The notes: generated by a model from the sequence alone, not told the origin. A stretch of 21,648 nucleotides of DNA from Comamonas_C sp026954015 (GCA_035063785.1 JAPSFS010000018.1:1-21648), one strand, 5' to 3'; counted from the stretch's first letter, positions 7,126-15,379 are shown. Made by a program: numbers and translations.

Positions 7126-7794
7126 TCAACGCTTGACGCGCACGAGGATGGATGCGACCCCCGCGCTGTCGAGCTTGCCCTTGAGCTGGTCGGCATCGTC
7201 GCGCCGCGCGAACGGGCCGATGCGCACCCGGTACACGGCGCTGCCACTCCTCTGGCCCTGGCTGACCTTCGCCTCCCAGCCCAGCATGGCCAGCTGCGCG
7301 CGCTGCGCATCGGCCTCGTCGGGCGCACCGAACGCACCCGCCTGGATGAAGTAGGTGTAGGGGTCGTCGCTGGTGGCAGGCGCGGCCGGTGGCGCCACGG
7401 GCGGCGCCGCCGCCACCGTCTTGCCCTGCGCCCTGGCGCGCGCGAGATCGCCCAGCGGATCGCTTTCGTCGGCGGCGCCCGCATCGGGGGGCACGACCGC
7501 CCCGGGCGCCTGCCCCTGCACCGCCGGGGCCACCGGCGCGGCGCCCGCCGGCGTGTTCGTCACCGCGGGCTGCGCGCCGCTCCTGCCGCCGTACAGCGGC
7601 GCGTTCGGGTCCCAGTCCTTGTTGCGCTGGGCCTCGCTCGCATCCTTGTCCACGAGGCGCGAGCCGCCGGTGCTCAGGAAAGGAATCGGCACCTTGCTCA
7701 CGTACACCGCGACGGCCAGCGCGATCGCCAGCCCCACGACGATGCCGATCACCAGGCCGGCCAGGGTTCCTCCGCGTTGCGTGCGTGCTGTCAT
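7126..7794 (-). CDS. SPOR-domain membrane protein (FtsN-like)
   Basis: This 222-residue bitopic inner-membrane protein has a short cytoplasmic N-terminus, a single membrane segment at about residues 13-33 (LAGLVIGIVVGLAIALAVAV), a long Ala/Pro-rich periplasmic linker, and a C-terminal SPOR domain from about residue 145 (YTYFIQAGAFGAPDEAD to SILVRVK). SPOR domains bind glycan strands lacking stem peptides at the division septum. FtsN, which activates septal synthesis, has this architecture, so a divisome role is likely. The ATG at 7794 lies three bases after the argS stop and is preferred to the overlapping GTG at 7800. The CGTCAA/TTGACG palindrome at 7124-7138 spans its stop codon and has no T-run. 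It sits between argS and dsbA in one probable operon. Confidence 0.9.
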   Translation of the reverse strand: MTARTQRGGTLAGLVIGIVVGLAIALAVAVYVSKVPIPFLSTGGSRLVDKDASEAQRNKDWDPNAPLYGGRSGAQPAVTNTPAGAAPVAPAVQGQAPGAVVPPDAGAADESDPLGDLARARAQGKTVAAAPPVAPPAAPATSDDPYTYFIQAGAFGAPDEADAQRAQLAMLGWEAKVSQGQRSGSAVYRVRIGPFARRDDADQLKGKLDSAGVASILVRVKR

Positions 7795-7796
7795 GT

Positions 7797-9476
7797 TCAC
7801 ATCCGTTGGGGCGCCGAGACGCCGAGCAGCGCCAGGCCGTTGGCAAGCACCTGCCGCGTCGCCGCCACGAGCGCCAGGCGCGCGAGCTTCACCGGCTCGT
7901 CGTCGACGAGGATGCGCTCGGCGTCATAGTAGCCATGGTAGCTGGCGGCGAGCTCGCGCAGGTAGAAGGTGATGTCGTGCGGCGCGTTGCCCGCGGCCGC
8001 GGCCGTCAGCATGTCGGGGTATTTGGCAAGCTGCAGCATGAGCTGCTGCGCGCTCTCGCTCGTGAGCGGCGCAAGATCGACCTGCGCCAGCGGCGCCACG
8101 TCGCAGTCTTCATGCCAGCCGCGCAGCACCGAGCAGATGCGCGCATGCGCGTACTGTACGTAGTACACCGGGTTGTCGTTGTTCTGCGCGATCGCCAGGT
8201 CCACGTCGAAGGTGTATTCGGTATCGGGCTTGCGGCTGAGCAAAAAGAAGCGCACCGCGTCCTTGCTCGTCCATTCGATCAGGTCGCGCAGCGTCACGTA
8301 GGAGCCCGCGCGCTTGCTGATCTTGACCTCCTCGCCGCCCTTGACCACGCGCACCATGGTGTGCAGCACGTAGTCGGGGTAGCCCTCGGGAATGCCCACA
8401 TCGGCGGCCTGCAGCCCGGCGCGCACGCGCGCGATGGTGCCGTGGTGGTCCGTGCCCTGGATGTTCACGGCCTTGGTGTAGCCGCGGCGCCATTTCTGGA
8501 TGTGGTAGGCGACGTCGGGCACGAAGTAGGTGTAGTGCCCGTCGCTCTTGCGCATCACGCGGTCCTTGTCGTCGCCGTAGTCGGTGCTCTTGAGCCAGAG
8601 CGCGCCGTCCTTTTCGTACGTCTTGCCGTTGGCAACGAGCCGCGACACCGTCTCCTCGACGTGGCCGCTCGCGTACAGGCTCGATTCGAGGTAGTACTCG
8701 TCGAACTTCAGGTTGAAGGCCTGCAGGTCCTTGTCCTGCTCGTTCCTCAGGTAGGCCACGGCGAACTGGCGCACGTTGTCGTAGTCCGCGATGTCGCCGC
8801 TGGCGGTGAATGCGCGGTCGTCGGCCCGCACCGTCGCCTTGGCGAGGAAGGCGTCGGCGATGTCCTGGATGTAGTCGCCGTTGTACGCGGCCTCGGGCCA
8901 GCGGGCGTCGCCCGGCTTCACGCCCTGCGCGCGCAGCTGCGTGCTGCGGGTGAGCGTGTCGATCTGCACGCCCGCGTCGTTGTAATAGAACTCGCGGTGC
9001 ACCTGCCAGCCCTGCGTGGCGTAGAGGTTGCAGATCGCGTCGCCCAGCGCCGCCTGACGCCCGTGGCCCACGTGCAGCGGCCCCGTGGGGTTGGCCGAGA
9101 CGAATTCGACGAGGATCTTTTCGCCGCGCGCGGCCTGCCAGCCAAAGCGCCCCTGCTGCGCCAGCACCTGGCGCACCACCTGCTGCTTGGCGGCGGGCTT
9201 GAGGCGGATGTTCAGGAACCCCGGCCCGGCGATGTCGATGGCATCGACCCAGCGCTGCCCGGCGTCGGTGGCGAGCAACGCGGTTTGCAATTGTTCACCA
9301 AGCTGACGCGGCGGGGTTTTCAGCGCCTTGGCCAGTTGCATGGCCGCGGTGCAGGCCCAGTCGCCGTGAGCCGCCACCTTGGGTGATTCGAAGGCCGCGC
9401 GCGCGCCCGCGCCGGGAGAGAGCTTGTCCAGTTCGGCGGCCAGCGCCGCGAGCAGTTCCTGTTTGACGCTGAGCAT
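7797..9476 (-). CDS. argS: Arginyl-tRNA synthetase
   Basis: This class I synthetase attaches arginine to tRNA-Arg. The 559-residue length fits bacterial ArgRS. The N-terminal Add1 domain precedes the catalytic core, which shows SANPTGPLHVGHGR with the HIGH motif as H135-V-G-H138. The KMSKS equivalent is KISKR (385-389), and a DALR anticodon-binding domain ends the protein (YLRELAASYHGYYDAERIL). The start is ATG at 9476. A TAGAAT -10-like hexamer lies only 9 nt upstream and no Shine-Dalgarno sequence fits in between, so the transcript may be nearly leaderless. The SPOR gene starts 3 nt after its stop. Nothing looks damaged or unusual in the protein. Confidence 0.97.
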   Translation of the reverse strand: MLSVKQELLAALAAELDKLSPGAGARAAFESPKVAAHGDWACTAAMQLAKALKTPPRQLGEQLQTALLATDAGQRWVDAIDIAGPGFLNIRLKPAAKQQVVRQVLAQQGRFGWQAARGEKILVEFVSANPTGPLHVGHGRQAALGDAICNLYATQGWQVHREFYYNDAGVQIDTLTRSTQLRAQGVKPGDARWPEAAYNGDYIQDIADAFLAKATVRADDRAFTASGDIADYDNVRQFAVAYLRNEQDKDLQAFNLKFDEYYLESSLYASGHVEETVSRLVANGKTYEKDGALWLKSTDYGDDKDRVMRKSDGHYTYFVPDVAYHIQKWRRGYTKAVNIQGTDHHGTIARVRAGLQAADVGIPEGYPDYVLHTMVRVVKGGEEVKISKRAGSYVTLRDLIEWTSKDAVRFFLLSRKPDTEYTFDVDLAIAQNNDNPVYYVQYAHARICSVLRGWHEDCDVAPLAQVDLAPLTSESAQQLMLQLAKYPDMLTAAAAGNAPHDITFYLRELAASYHGYYDAERILVDDEPVKLARLALVAATRQVLANGLALLGVSAPQRM

Positions 9477-9485
9477 AAGGGGCGA

Positions 9486-9513
9486 ATTCTAGGAGGTTAG
9501 CCCCATGCCACAA
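9486..9513 (-). promoter_or_regulatory. Candidate sigma-70 promoter for argS
   Basis: On the reverse strand TTGTGG (9513-9508) and TAGAAT (9491-9486) are separated by 16 bp. The -10 matches five of six consensus bases; the -35 is weak. The expected transcription start is near 9479, only about three bases before the argS ATG at 9476. Confidence 0.45.
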
Positions 9514-9597
9514 ACGCCGCGGCCGGCGCTATGCTGCGCCACCCTGCCGCCGTGTGGGCGGCGGGGAACTCGACATCATCCGTTCAGGAGATTTGCC

Positions 9598-9924
9598 ATG
9601 AAAAAATGGTTTGCCTTGCTGGCTGCCGCCAGTTGCGCTCTTTCGTTTGCCGCCTTCGGCGCCGACGCGCCCGCCAAGAAGGCTCCCACGGCCCAGCAGC
9701 AGAAGATGGCCACGTGCAATGCCGAGGCCAAGACCAAGGCGCTCAAGGGCGACGAGCGCAAGGCCTTCATGAAGCAGTGCCTGAGCGCCAAGACGGCCGC
9801 CGCACCCGCCACGCAGCAGGAAAAGATGAAGACCTGCAACGCCGACGCCAAGACCAGGAACCTCGCGGGCGACGCGCGCAAGGCCTTCATGAAGGAGTGC
9901 CTGAGCGGCAGCGCTGCGGGCTGA
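9598..9924 (+). CDS. PsiF-repeat periplasmic protein
   Basis: This small protein of 108 residues has a signal peptide (MKKWFALLAAASCALS up to AAFGA) and two copies of the PsiF repeat at about residues 33-63 and 73-103. Each copy has the pattern KM-TCNA-AKT-L-GD-RKAFMK-CLS, with cysteines at 40/61 and 80/101, exactly 40 residues apart, so the gene contains a 120-bp internal duplication. PsiF repeats are named after a phosphate-starvation-induced E. coli gene; their molecular role is unknown. The ATG at 9598 is set by CAGGAG (9585-9590) and the signal peptide. The hairpin GCCGCC-GTGTG-GGCGGC (9546-9562) lies in the leader. It stands alone, divergent from argS and convergent with the DUF2214 gene 23 bp downstream. 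Confidence 0.9.
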   Translation: MKKWFALLAAASCALSFAAFGADAPAKKAPTAQQQKMATCNAEAKTKALKGDERKAFMKQCLSAKTAAAPATQQEKMKTCNADAKTRNLAGDARKAFMKECLSGSAAG

Positions 9925-9947
9925 GTGAACCCGGTGGGCGCGGCGCG

Positions 9948-10400
9948 TCAGCGCGTGCCCACCCCGCGCGCGAGGAACACCGCGAGCAGCGGGATCAGCA
10001 CGATCAGGTGCGCCTCGATCATCGCCAGGCGCCGCGTGCTCTTGAGCTCGGCCTCACCGGGCAGCGTGCCGCGGGCGCGCAGCTCGCGGCGCCAGCGCAG
10101 GTAGCGGCGCGTGGGCACGAGCGACATCGCCGCGACGATGACGAACAGCGTCACCTTGCCGTGCAGCAGCGGCTGCGACCAGTACCACTGCGTGCCCTTC
10201 ATGCCCCACCAGGTGCGCGCCAGGCCGCTAGCCAGCACGGCGGCGGCGGAGATGCCGTAGAGCAGGTCGATCACGACGAGGCGCTCGACGACGGCGGGGT
10301 TGATCCACTCCTTGCGACACAGCGCAGCTTCGCTCGCGATGAAGGTGGTCATCATCAGGATGGCCAGGATGTGGAAATACGCGAGCAGGCTCTCTAGCAT
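9948..10400 (-). CDS. DUF2214 family integral membrane protein
   Basis: This 150-residue protein has four predicted membrane segments: LLAYFHILAILMMTTFIA, VVIDLLYGISAAAVLASG, KVTLFVIVAAMSLVP and AHLIVLIPLLAVFLARG. A loop between segments 2 and 3 reads RTWWGMKGTQWYWSQP. The pattern, including the early histidine in AYFHI and the ERLVVIDLLYG stretch, fits the DUF2214 family, whose function is unknown. The ATG at 10400 overlaps the lysR stop by one base (TGATG on the reverse strand), so translation is coupled to the regulator. No recognisable terminator separates its end from convergent psiF. What it transports or binds, if anything, cannot be read from the sequence. Confidence 0.85.
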   Translation of the reverse strand: MLESLLAYFHILAILMMTTFIASEAALCRKEWINPAVVERLVVIDLLYGISAAAVLASGLARTWWGMKGTQWYWSQPLLHGKVTLFVIVAAMSLVPTRRYLRWRRELRARGTLPGEAELKSTRRLAMIEAHLIVLIPLLAVFLARGVGTR

Positions 10401-11377
10401 CACGGTACGTTGCCTTTCAATGGAGTAACAGGTGCAGGTGCGCGCGCCGCGCCCGGTCCGCGCGACCAGAACGCGGGCTCGGCGTAATGCTGGCGCAAAA
10501 ATTCCATCCACAGCCGCACGCGCAGCGGCAGGTGCCTGCGCTGTGGCAGCAGCAGGTAGATGCCGTTGGGCGACGCGGCGAACGCCTCGAGCACCGCCAC
10601 CAGCCGCCCGGCGGCGATCTCCGTCTCCACCTCCCAGATGGAGCGCCAGGCGATGCCGTGGCCCGCGAGACACCAGTCGTGCAGCACCTGCCCATCCGAG
10701 CAATCCAGCGGCCCGCCGGGCTTGATGTGCACCACCTCGGCGCGGCCGTCCTCGCCCGGCACGCAAAACGCCCAGCCGCGCGTTTGCGAGGCGTCGCTGG
10801 AGAGCACCAGGCAGTCGTGCTGCGCGAGTTCGCTCGGGTGGCGCGGCGTGCCGCGGCGCGCCAGGTACTCGGGCGTGGCCACGCACAGGCGCCGGTTGTC
10901 CGCCAGGCGCACGCTCACGAGCGAGGAATCGGGCAGGTCGCCCACGCGCACCGCGCAGTCGTAGCCTTCGCCGGGCAGATCGACGACGCGGTCGCTCAGG
11001 TTCAGTGAGATCGTCACGTCGGGGTGTTCGGTGCGAAACAGCGGCACCAGCGGCGCGACGTTGCGCCGGCCGAACCCCGCGGGCGCGGTGATGCGCAAAT
11101 GCCCGGTGGCGCGCACGCCGCCAGCCGAGACGCTGGCCTCGGCGTGCGCCACGTCGGCGAGCAGGCGCTGGCAGTCTTCCAGAAACGCGCTGCCCTCGTG
11201 CGTGAGCGTGATGCGCCGCGTGGTGCGCACCAGCAGCTTCACGCCCAGGTGCTCCTCCAGCGCATCCAGGCGCCGCCCCATGATCGCGGGCGCCACACCC
11301 TCGGCGCGCGCCGCCGCCGAGAGGCTGCCGCGCATGGCGATCGAGATGAACGAGGCGTAGGCCTTGAATTTATCCAT
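10400..11377 (-). CDS. LysR-family transcriptional regulator
   Basis: This 325-residue regulator has an N-terminal winged HTH (residues 1-60; SLSAAARAEGVAPAIMGRRL then LEEHLGVKLLVRTTRRITLT) and a C-terminal periplasmic-binding-protein-like effector domain starting with GHLRITAPAGFGRRNVAPLV. It falls in the DsdA/GcvA-like subgroup with the TTRRITLTHEG signature that many Burkholderiales carry in multiple copies. The ATG at 11377 is preferred to the TTG at 11380. There is no usable ribosome binding site, because a palindromic repeat hairpin (copy B) fills the leader and ends on the start codon. It diverges from malate synthase G, which LysR proteins of this type could control, and is translationally coupled to the DUF2214 gene. 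Confidence 0.93.
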   Translation of the reverse strand: MDKFKAYASFISIAMRGSLSAAARAEGVAPAIMGRRLDALEEHLGVKLLVRTTRRITLTHEGSAFLEDCQRLLADVAHAEASVSAGGVRATGHLRITAPAGFGRRNVAPLVPLFRTEHPDVTISLNLSDRVVDLPGEGYDCAVRVGDLPDSSLVSVRLADNRRLCVATPEYLARRGTPRHPSELAQHDCLVLSSDASQTRGWAFCVPGEDGRAEVVHIKPGGPLDCSDGQVLHDWCLAGHGIAWRSIWEVETEIAAGRLVAVLEAFAASPNGIYLLLPQRRHLPLRVRLWMEFLRQHYAEPAFWSRGPGAARAPAPVTPLKGNVP

Positions 11378-11420
11378 CAAATCTGGCTGCAGCGCTTGCC
11401 CAACAAGCGCAAGCAGCTAT
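11375..11420 (-). repeat. Dispersed 46-nt palindromic repeat, copy B, in the lysR leader
   Basis: Copy B aligns with copy C at 33/46 and copy A at 30/46 identities without gaps. It holds the best hairpin of the four: GCGCTTG (11392-11398) pairs perfectly with CAAGCGC (11404-11410) around CCCAA, and GCTGC (11386-11390) pairs with GCAGC (11413-11417) across a small internal loop. Its last three bases on the reverse strand are the lysR ATG, so the folded RNA would sit exactly where a ribosome must bind. Confidence 0.8.
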
Positions 11421-11460
11421 CGGTACAAGAGTATTGGCGATCTGAACGAAGGCGCCATTT

Positions 11461-11510
11461 TTGCAAAAAAGTCACTGGCATTGCACAATTTTCCCTGTTT
11501 ATCGCAGGGA
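11461..11510 (+). promoter_or_regulatory. Candidate promoter and inverted repeat upstream of glcB
   Basis: This is a locally AT-rich stretch in a GC-rich window. TTGCAA (11461-11466) and CACAAT (11484-11489), 17 bp apart, are a weak -35/-10 pair, each 4/6. Just downstream is the perfect inverted repeat TCCCTG-N7-CAGGGA (11492-11510), which could be an operator or a leader hairpin. The remaining bases to the strong AAGGGG ribosome binding site (11576-11581) show nothing further that I can name. Confidence 0.4.
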
Positions 11511-11587
11511 TTATTTCCAATAAAGTACACAACGAGGCCCGCGGCGCGGGCCATGCTTTTGTTTTTGTTCTTCGCAAGGGGTGAGAC

Positions 11588-13795
11588 ATGACCGCACGTA
11601 CCCGCATCCACGGCCTGCAGGTGGCCGACGAGCTGTACCAGTTCATCAACGCCGAGGTGCTGCCCGGCACCGGCGTCACGCAAGAGGCCTTCTGGCAGGG
11701 CTTCGACGCGTTGGTGGCCGACCTCGCCCCCAAGAACGCTGCGCTCCTGGCCGAGCGCGAGCGCCTGCAGACCGCCATCGACACCTGGCACAAGGCCAAC
11801 CCCGGCCCGATCCGCGACATGGCGGCCTACCGCAAGTTCCTGGAGACCATCGGCTACCTCGTGCCCCCGCCCCAGGGCGTGCAGGCCACCACCGAGCACG
11901 TGGATGCCGAGCTCGCCATCCAGGCCGGCCCGCAGCTCGTGGTGCCCATCCTCAACGCCCGCTACGCGCTCAACGCCGCCAACGCCCGCTGGGGCAGTCT
12001 GTACGACGCGCTCTACGGCACCGACGTGATCGGTGAAGACGGCGGCGCCGAAAAGGGCAAGGGCTACAACCCGGTGCGCGGCGCCAGGGTGATCGCCTAT
12101 GCGCGCGCCTTCCTCGACCAGGCGGCGCCACTGGCCACGGGTTCGCACGCCGACGCCACCGGCTACGCGGTGCAGGGGGGCACGCTCGTCGTCACGCTCA
12201 AGGGTGGCGCGAGCACGGGCCTGAAGAACCCGGCGCAGTTCGTCGGCCACCAGGGCGATGCGGCCAGCCCCTCGGGCGTGCTGCTGGTGAACAACGGCAT
12301 CCATGTGGACATCCGCATCGACCGCGCGACGCCCATCGGCAAGAGCGACGCGGCGGGCGTGTCCGACGTGATCGTCGAGGCCGCGCTCTCGACCATCCTT
12401 GACCTCGAAGACTCGATCGCCGCAGTCGACGCCGAGGACAAGGTGCTGGGCTACCGCAACTGGCTGGGCATTCTGCGCGGCACGCTGACCGAGACCTTCG
12501 AGAAGGGCGGCAGGCAGATGACGCGCGGCCTGAACCCCGACCGCCGCTACACCGGCGCGGGCGGCAAGGACGTCGTGCTCCCGGGCCGGTCCCTCCTTTT
12601 CGTGCGCAACGTCGGCCACCTCATGACCAACCCGGCCATCCTCTGGGGTGCCGAAGGCAAGGAAATCCCCGAAGGCATCCTGGACGCGATGATCACCACG
12701 ACCATCGCGCTGCATGACTTGAAGGGCCTGGGCGGCGCCAACGGCATCCGCAACTCGCGCACCGGCAGCGTCTACATCGTCAAGCCCAAGATGCACGGCC
12801 CGGCCGAAGTGGCCTTCGCGAGCGAAGTCTTCGCGCGCGTCGAGCAGGTGCTGGGTCTGCCCGAGAGCACTGTCAAGCTTGGCATCATGGACGAAGAGCG
12901 GCGCACCAGCGTCAACCTCAAGGCCTGCATCGCCGCCGCGCCGAGTCGCATCGCCTTCATCAACACGGGTTTTCTCGACCGCACCGGCGACGAGATGCAC
13001 ACCTCCATGCACGCCGGCCCCATGATCCGCAAGGGCGAGATGAAGACCAGCGCCTGGATCCAGGCCTACGAGAAGAACAACGTGCTGGTGGGCCTCGGCA
13101 TGGGCCTGCGTGGCAAGGCGCAGATCGGCAAGGGCATGTGGGCCATGCCCGACCTGATGAAGGCCATGATCGAGCAGAAGATCGGCCACCCCAAGGCCGG
13201 CGCCAACACCGCCTGGGTGCCCAGCCCCACCGCCGCCACGCTGCACGCGCTGCACTACCACCAGGTCAACGTCGCGGCCATCCAGCAGGAGCTGGAAAAG
13301 ACCAATGCGGACGCCGAGCGCGACAACCTGCTCACCGGCCTGCTCACGGTACCCGTCTCCAGCAACCCGAACTGGAGCAGCGACGAAAAACAGCAGGAGC
13401 TGGACAACAACATCCAGGGCATCCTCGGCTACGTGGTGCGCTGGGTGGATCAGGGCGTGGGGTGCTCGAAGGTGCCCGACATCCACGACATCGGCCTGAT
13501 GGAAGACCGTGCCACGCTGCGCATCTCCAGCCAGCACGTGGCCAATTGGCTGCTGCACGGCATCGTCACCGCAGGCCAGGTGCGCGCCACCTTCGAGCGC
13601 ATGTCCGCCAAGGTGGACCAGCAGAACGCGGGCGATCCGCTGTACGAGAAGATGCACGACCGCTACACCGAATCCATGGCCTACCAGGCCGCGTGCGACC
13701 TCGTCTTCAAGGGATTGACCCAGCCCAGCGGCTACACCGAACCGCTCTTGCACGCCTGGCGCCAGAAGGTCAAGGCGAAGAAGGCGGGGAAGTAA
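11588..13795 (+). CDS. glcB: Malate synthase G
   Basis: This enzyme condenses glyoxylate with acetyl-CoA to malate, completing the glyoxylate shunt or glycolate utilisation. At 735 residues it matches the large monomeric G isoform (about 723 in E. coli) rather than the shorter A form. Diagnostic segments are LLVNNGIHVDIRID, TILDLEDSIAAVDAEDK, TRGLNPDRRYT, LGIMDEERRTSVNL and MEDRATLRISSQHVANWL. Asp640 in MEDR corresponds to the E. coli catalytic base Asp631, and Cys626 in GVGCSK to E. coli Cys617. The start at 11588 follows AAGGGG (11576-11581). The gene is monocistronic, with a divergent LysR gene and a terminator downstream. Together with FadD in this window it would let the cell grow on acetyl-CoA-yielding substrates; that link is metabolic, not genetic. 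Confidence 0.97.
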   Translation: MTARTRIHGLQVADELYQFINAEVLPGTGVTQEAFWQGFDALVADLAPKNAALLAERERLQTAIDTWHKANPGPIRDMAAYRKFLETIGYLVPPPQGVQATTEHVDAELAIQAGPQLVVPILNARYALNAANARWGSLYDALYGTDVIGEDGGAEKGKGYNPVRGARVIAYARAFLDQAAPLATGSHADATGYAVQGGTLVVTLKGGASTGLKNPAQFVGHQGDAASPSGVLLVNNGIHVDIRIDRATPIGKSDAAGVSDVIVEAALSTILDLEDSIAAVDAEDKVLGYRNWLGILRGTLTETFEKGGRQMTRGLNPDRRYTGAGGKDVVLPGRSLLFVRNVGHLMTNPAILWGAEGKEIPEGILDAMITTTIALHDLKGLGGANGIRNSRTGSVYIVKPKMHGPAEVAFASEVFARVEQVLGLPESTVKLGIMDEERRTSVNLKACIAAAPSRIAFINTGFLDRTGDEMHTSMHAGPMIRKGEMKTSAWIQAYEKNNVLVGLGMGLRGKAQIGKGMWAMPDLMKAMIEQKIGHPKAGANTAWVPSPTAATLHALHYHQVNVAAIQQELEKTNADAERDNLLTGLLTVPVSSNPNWSSDEKQQELDNNIQGILGYVVRWVDQGVGCSKVPDIHDIGLMEDRATLRISSQHVANWLLHGIVTAGQVRATFERMSAKVDQQNAGDPLYEKMHDRYTESMAYQAACDLVFKGLTQPSGYTEPLLHAWRQKVKAKKAGK

Positions 13796-13809
13796 ACACT
13801 ATCAACGTC

Positions 13810-13855
13810 ATAGCCTCTCGCGCTTGCTGGACAAGGGCTAGAGGCTGATTTGGCT
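13810..13855 (+). repeat. Dispersed 46-nt palindromic repeat, copy C, after glcB
   Basis: Copy C starts 14 bases after the glcB stop. GCCTCT (13813-13818) pairs with AGAGGC (13840-13845), and GCGCTTG pairs with CAAGGGC with one mismatch, giving a long stem-loop. It shares 33/46 bases with copy B. As an mRNA 3' hairpin it lies directly before the rho-independent terminator and may stabilise the transcript end. Confidence 0.8.
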
Positions 13856-13858
13856 TGT

Positions 13859-13888
13859 AACGGCACCTGCGGGTGCCGTTGCTTTTTT
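13859..13888 (+). terminator. Rho-independent terminator of glcB
   Basis: AACGGCACC (13859-13867) pairs perfectly with GGTGCCGTT (13872-13880) around the loop TGCG, followed by GC and six Ts (13883-13888). It terminates glcB transcription; there is no T-run in the reverse direction, so it should not stop the convergent dacB transcript. Confidence 0.93.
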
Positions 13889-13932
13889 CGGGACTGCGCG
13901 CGGGCAGGACGGCGCACGCGGCGCCGCTTGCT

Positions 13933-15372
13933 TCATTCCCCCGCCCACACCCAATCCACCAGCGCATCGAGCGCGGGCCGCGCGGCGCCTGCGTTCGCGT
14001 GGTTCACGAGCGCGACGAGCACGTAGCGGCGGCCGCTGGCGGCATGCACGAAGCCGGCGACCGAGACCACGTCGCGCAGCGATCCGGTCTTGAGGTGCGC
14101 TGCGCCGCGCGCCTGGCCCTGGCGGCGGCGCAGCGTGCCGTCGATGCCGGTGATGGGCAGCGATGAGAGCAGTTCGGGCATGACGGGCGAGGCCCAGGCC
14201 TGGCGCAGCATGTCGGCCAGCGCCTGCGCGGTGACGCGCCCCTCGCGGCTCAGGCCCGCGCCGTTGTCCATCACCAGGTCGGCGGGCGCGCCGCCGCGCG
14301 CGGCCCACCAGTCGGCCACCACGGCGCGCGCGGTCTCCGGCGTCGCGCTGCCGTCGCGGTGCAGCGCGAGCGTGAGCAGCAGCTGCTGCGCCATGACGTT
14401 GTTGCTGTATTTGTTGATGTCGCGCACCACCTCGGCAAGCGCGGGCGAGGTGCTCGCGAACGCGGGCTGCAGGCCCTCGGGCACCTGCCCATCGCGCACC
14501 CGGCCCGTGAGGCTGCCGCCGAGCGCGCGCCACATGCCCTCGACGGCACGCGCGGCAAATTTTTCCGGTTCAGCGGGCGCCACGGGCCATTGGCGCTCGC
14601 CGCACGCGGCCGGGTAGCTGCCCTGCAGCGCGATGTGCCCCGGCTGCGCAAAATCGCCGCGCAGCCCGGCGCGCCAGTCGCCGCAGGCCGTGGCGCGCGG
14701 CGCGAGCGGCACGCTGGAGGGCACCTGCATCGCGGCCAGCGGCGGCTCGAACGCCACGCGCGCAACGCCAGCCTGCGGATCGGGGATGAAGTCCAGCGTG
14801 AGCGCATTGAAGTTCACCAGCAGCGCGTCGGGCGCGACGTTGTAGGGCCGCCAGGGCTCGCCGTCGAACGCCGCCGCATCGCGCGCCGGTACGTGAAACG
14901 CCCCGTGGTCGAGCACGATGTCGCCGCGGATCACCTTGATGCCCTGCGCCTGCAGGCGCCGCAGCAGCAGCCACAGGCGCTCGGCCACGAGCTTGGGATC
15001 GCCCTGGCCCTGGATGTACACGTCGCCCGCGAGCACGCCTCCCTGCACCGCGCCGCCGAGGTACACCGGCGTCTGCCAGGTGTAGGCCGGGCCGAGCAGC
15101 TCGAGCGCCGCGTAGGTGGTGACGAGCTTCATCACCGACGCCGGGTTGCGCGGCACGCCCGCCTGCCACGCCAGCGCGGCGCGCCCCCCGTCGACCGGCA
15201 GCACGACGGCGGAGAGCGCCTCGCGCGGCACCTGCGCGCGTGCGAGCGCGGCCTGCACCGGCGCGGGCAGCACGCCCGGTTCGGGCGGCGCCGCCCGCGC
15301 GGCAAGCGCCAGACATGCGCCAAGCGCGCAAGCCAGGGTGGCACGAAGCAGGGGGGTGATCGGGCGCAGCAT
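13933..15372 (-). CDS. dacB: D-alanyl-D-alanine carboxypeptidase/endopeptidase (PBP4 type)
   Basis: This periplasmic penicillin-binding protein of class C trims the terminal D-Ala from peptidoglycan stem peptides and cuts cross-links. It has 479 residues, close to E. coli DacB. A signal peptide (MLRPITPLLRATLACALG up to LAARA) is followed by the three serine-peptidase motifs: Ser79-Val-Met-Lys82, Ser323-Asn-Asn325 in KYSNNVMAQ, and Lys428-Thr-Gly430. The large insert between the first two motifs is the family's characteristic extra domain. The start ATG at 15372 lies 7 nt after a TAGACT hexamer. The gene is divergent from tsaB with only 42 bp between them, and convergent with glcB. Confidence 0.95.
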   Translation of the reverse strand: MLRPITPLLRATLACALGACLALAARAAPPEPGVLPAPVQAALARAQVPREALSAVVLPVDGGRAALAWQAGVPRNPASVMKLVTTYAALELLGPAYTWQTPVYLGGAVQGGVLAGDVYIQGQGDPKLVAERLWLLLRRLQAQGIKVIRGDIVLDHGAFHVPARDAAAFDGEPWRPYNVAPDALLVNFNALTLDFIPDPQAGVARVAFEPPLAAMQVPSSVPLAPRATACGDWRAGLRGDFAQPGHIALQGSYPAACGERQWPVAPAEPEKFAARAVEGMWRALGGSLTGRVRDGQVPEGLQPAFASTSPALAEVVRDINKYSNNVMAQQLLLTLALHRDGSATPETARAVVADWWAARGGAPADLVMDNGAGLSREGRVTAQALADMLRQAWASPVMPELLSSLPITGIDGTLRRRQGQARGAAHLKTGSLRDVVSVAGFVHAASGRRYVLVALVNHANAGAARPALDALVDWVWAGE

Positions 15373-15379
15373 GCGCGCG

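Noticed and set aside
7124..7138. CGTCAA-CGC-TTGACG palindrome at the end of the SPOR gene as a terminator
   Set aside because: The stem is short, there is no T-run, it overlaps the stop codon, and dsbA follows on the same strand; it is more likely coincidence.
11417..13753. A 778-residue reverse-strand open frame opposite malate synthase G
   Set aside because: The plus-strand frame has complete malate synthase G motifs and a strong ribosome binding site; the reverse frame shows no recognisable domain.
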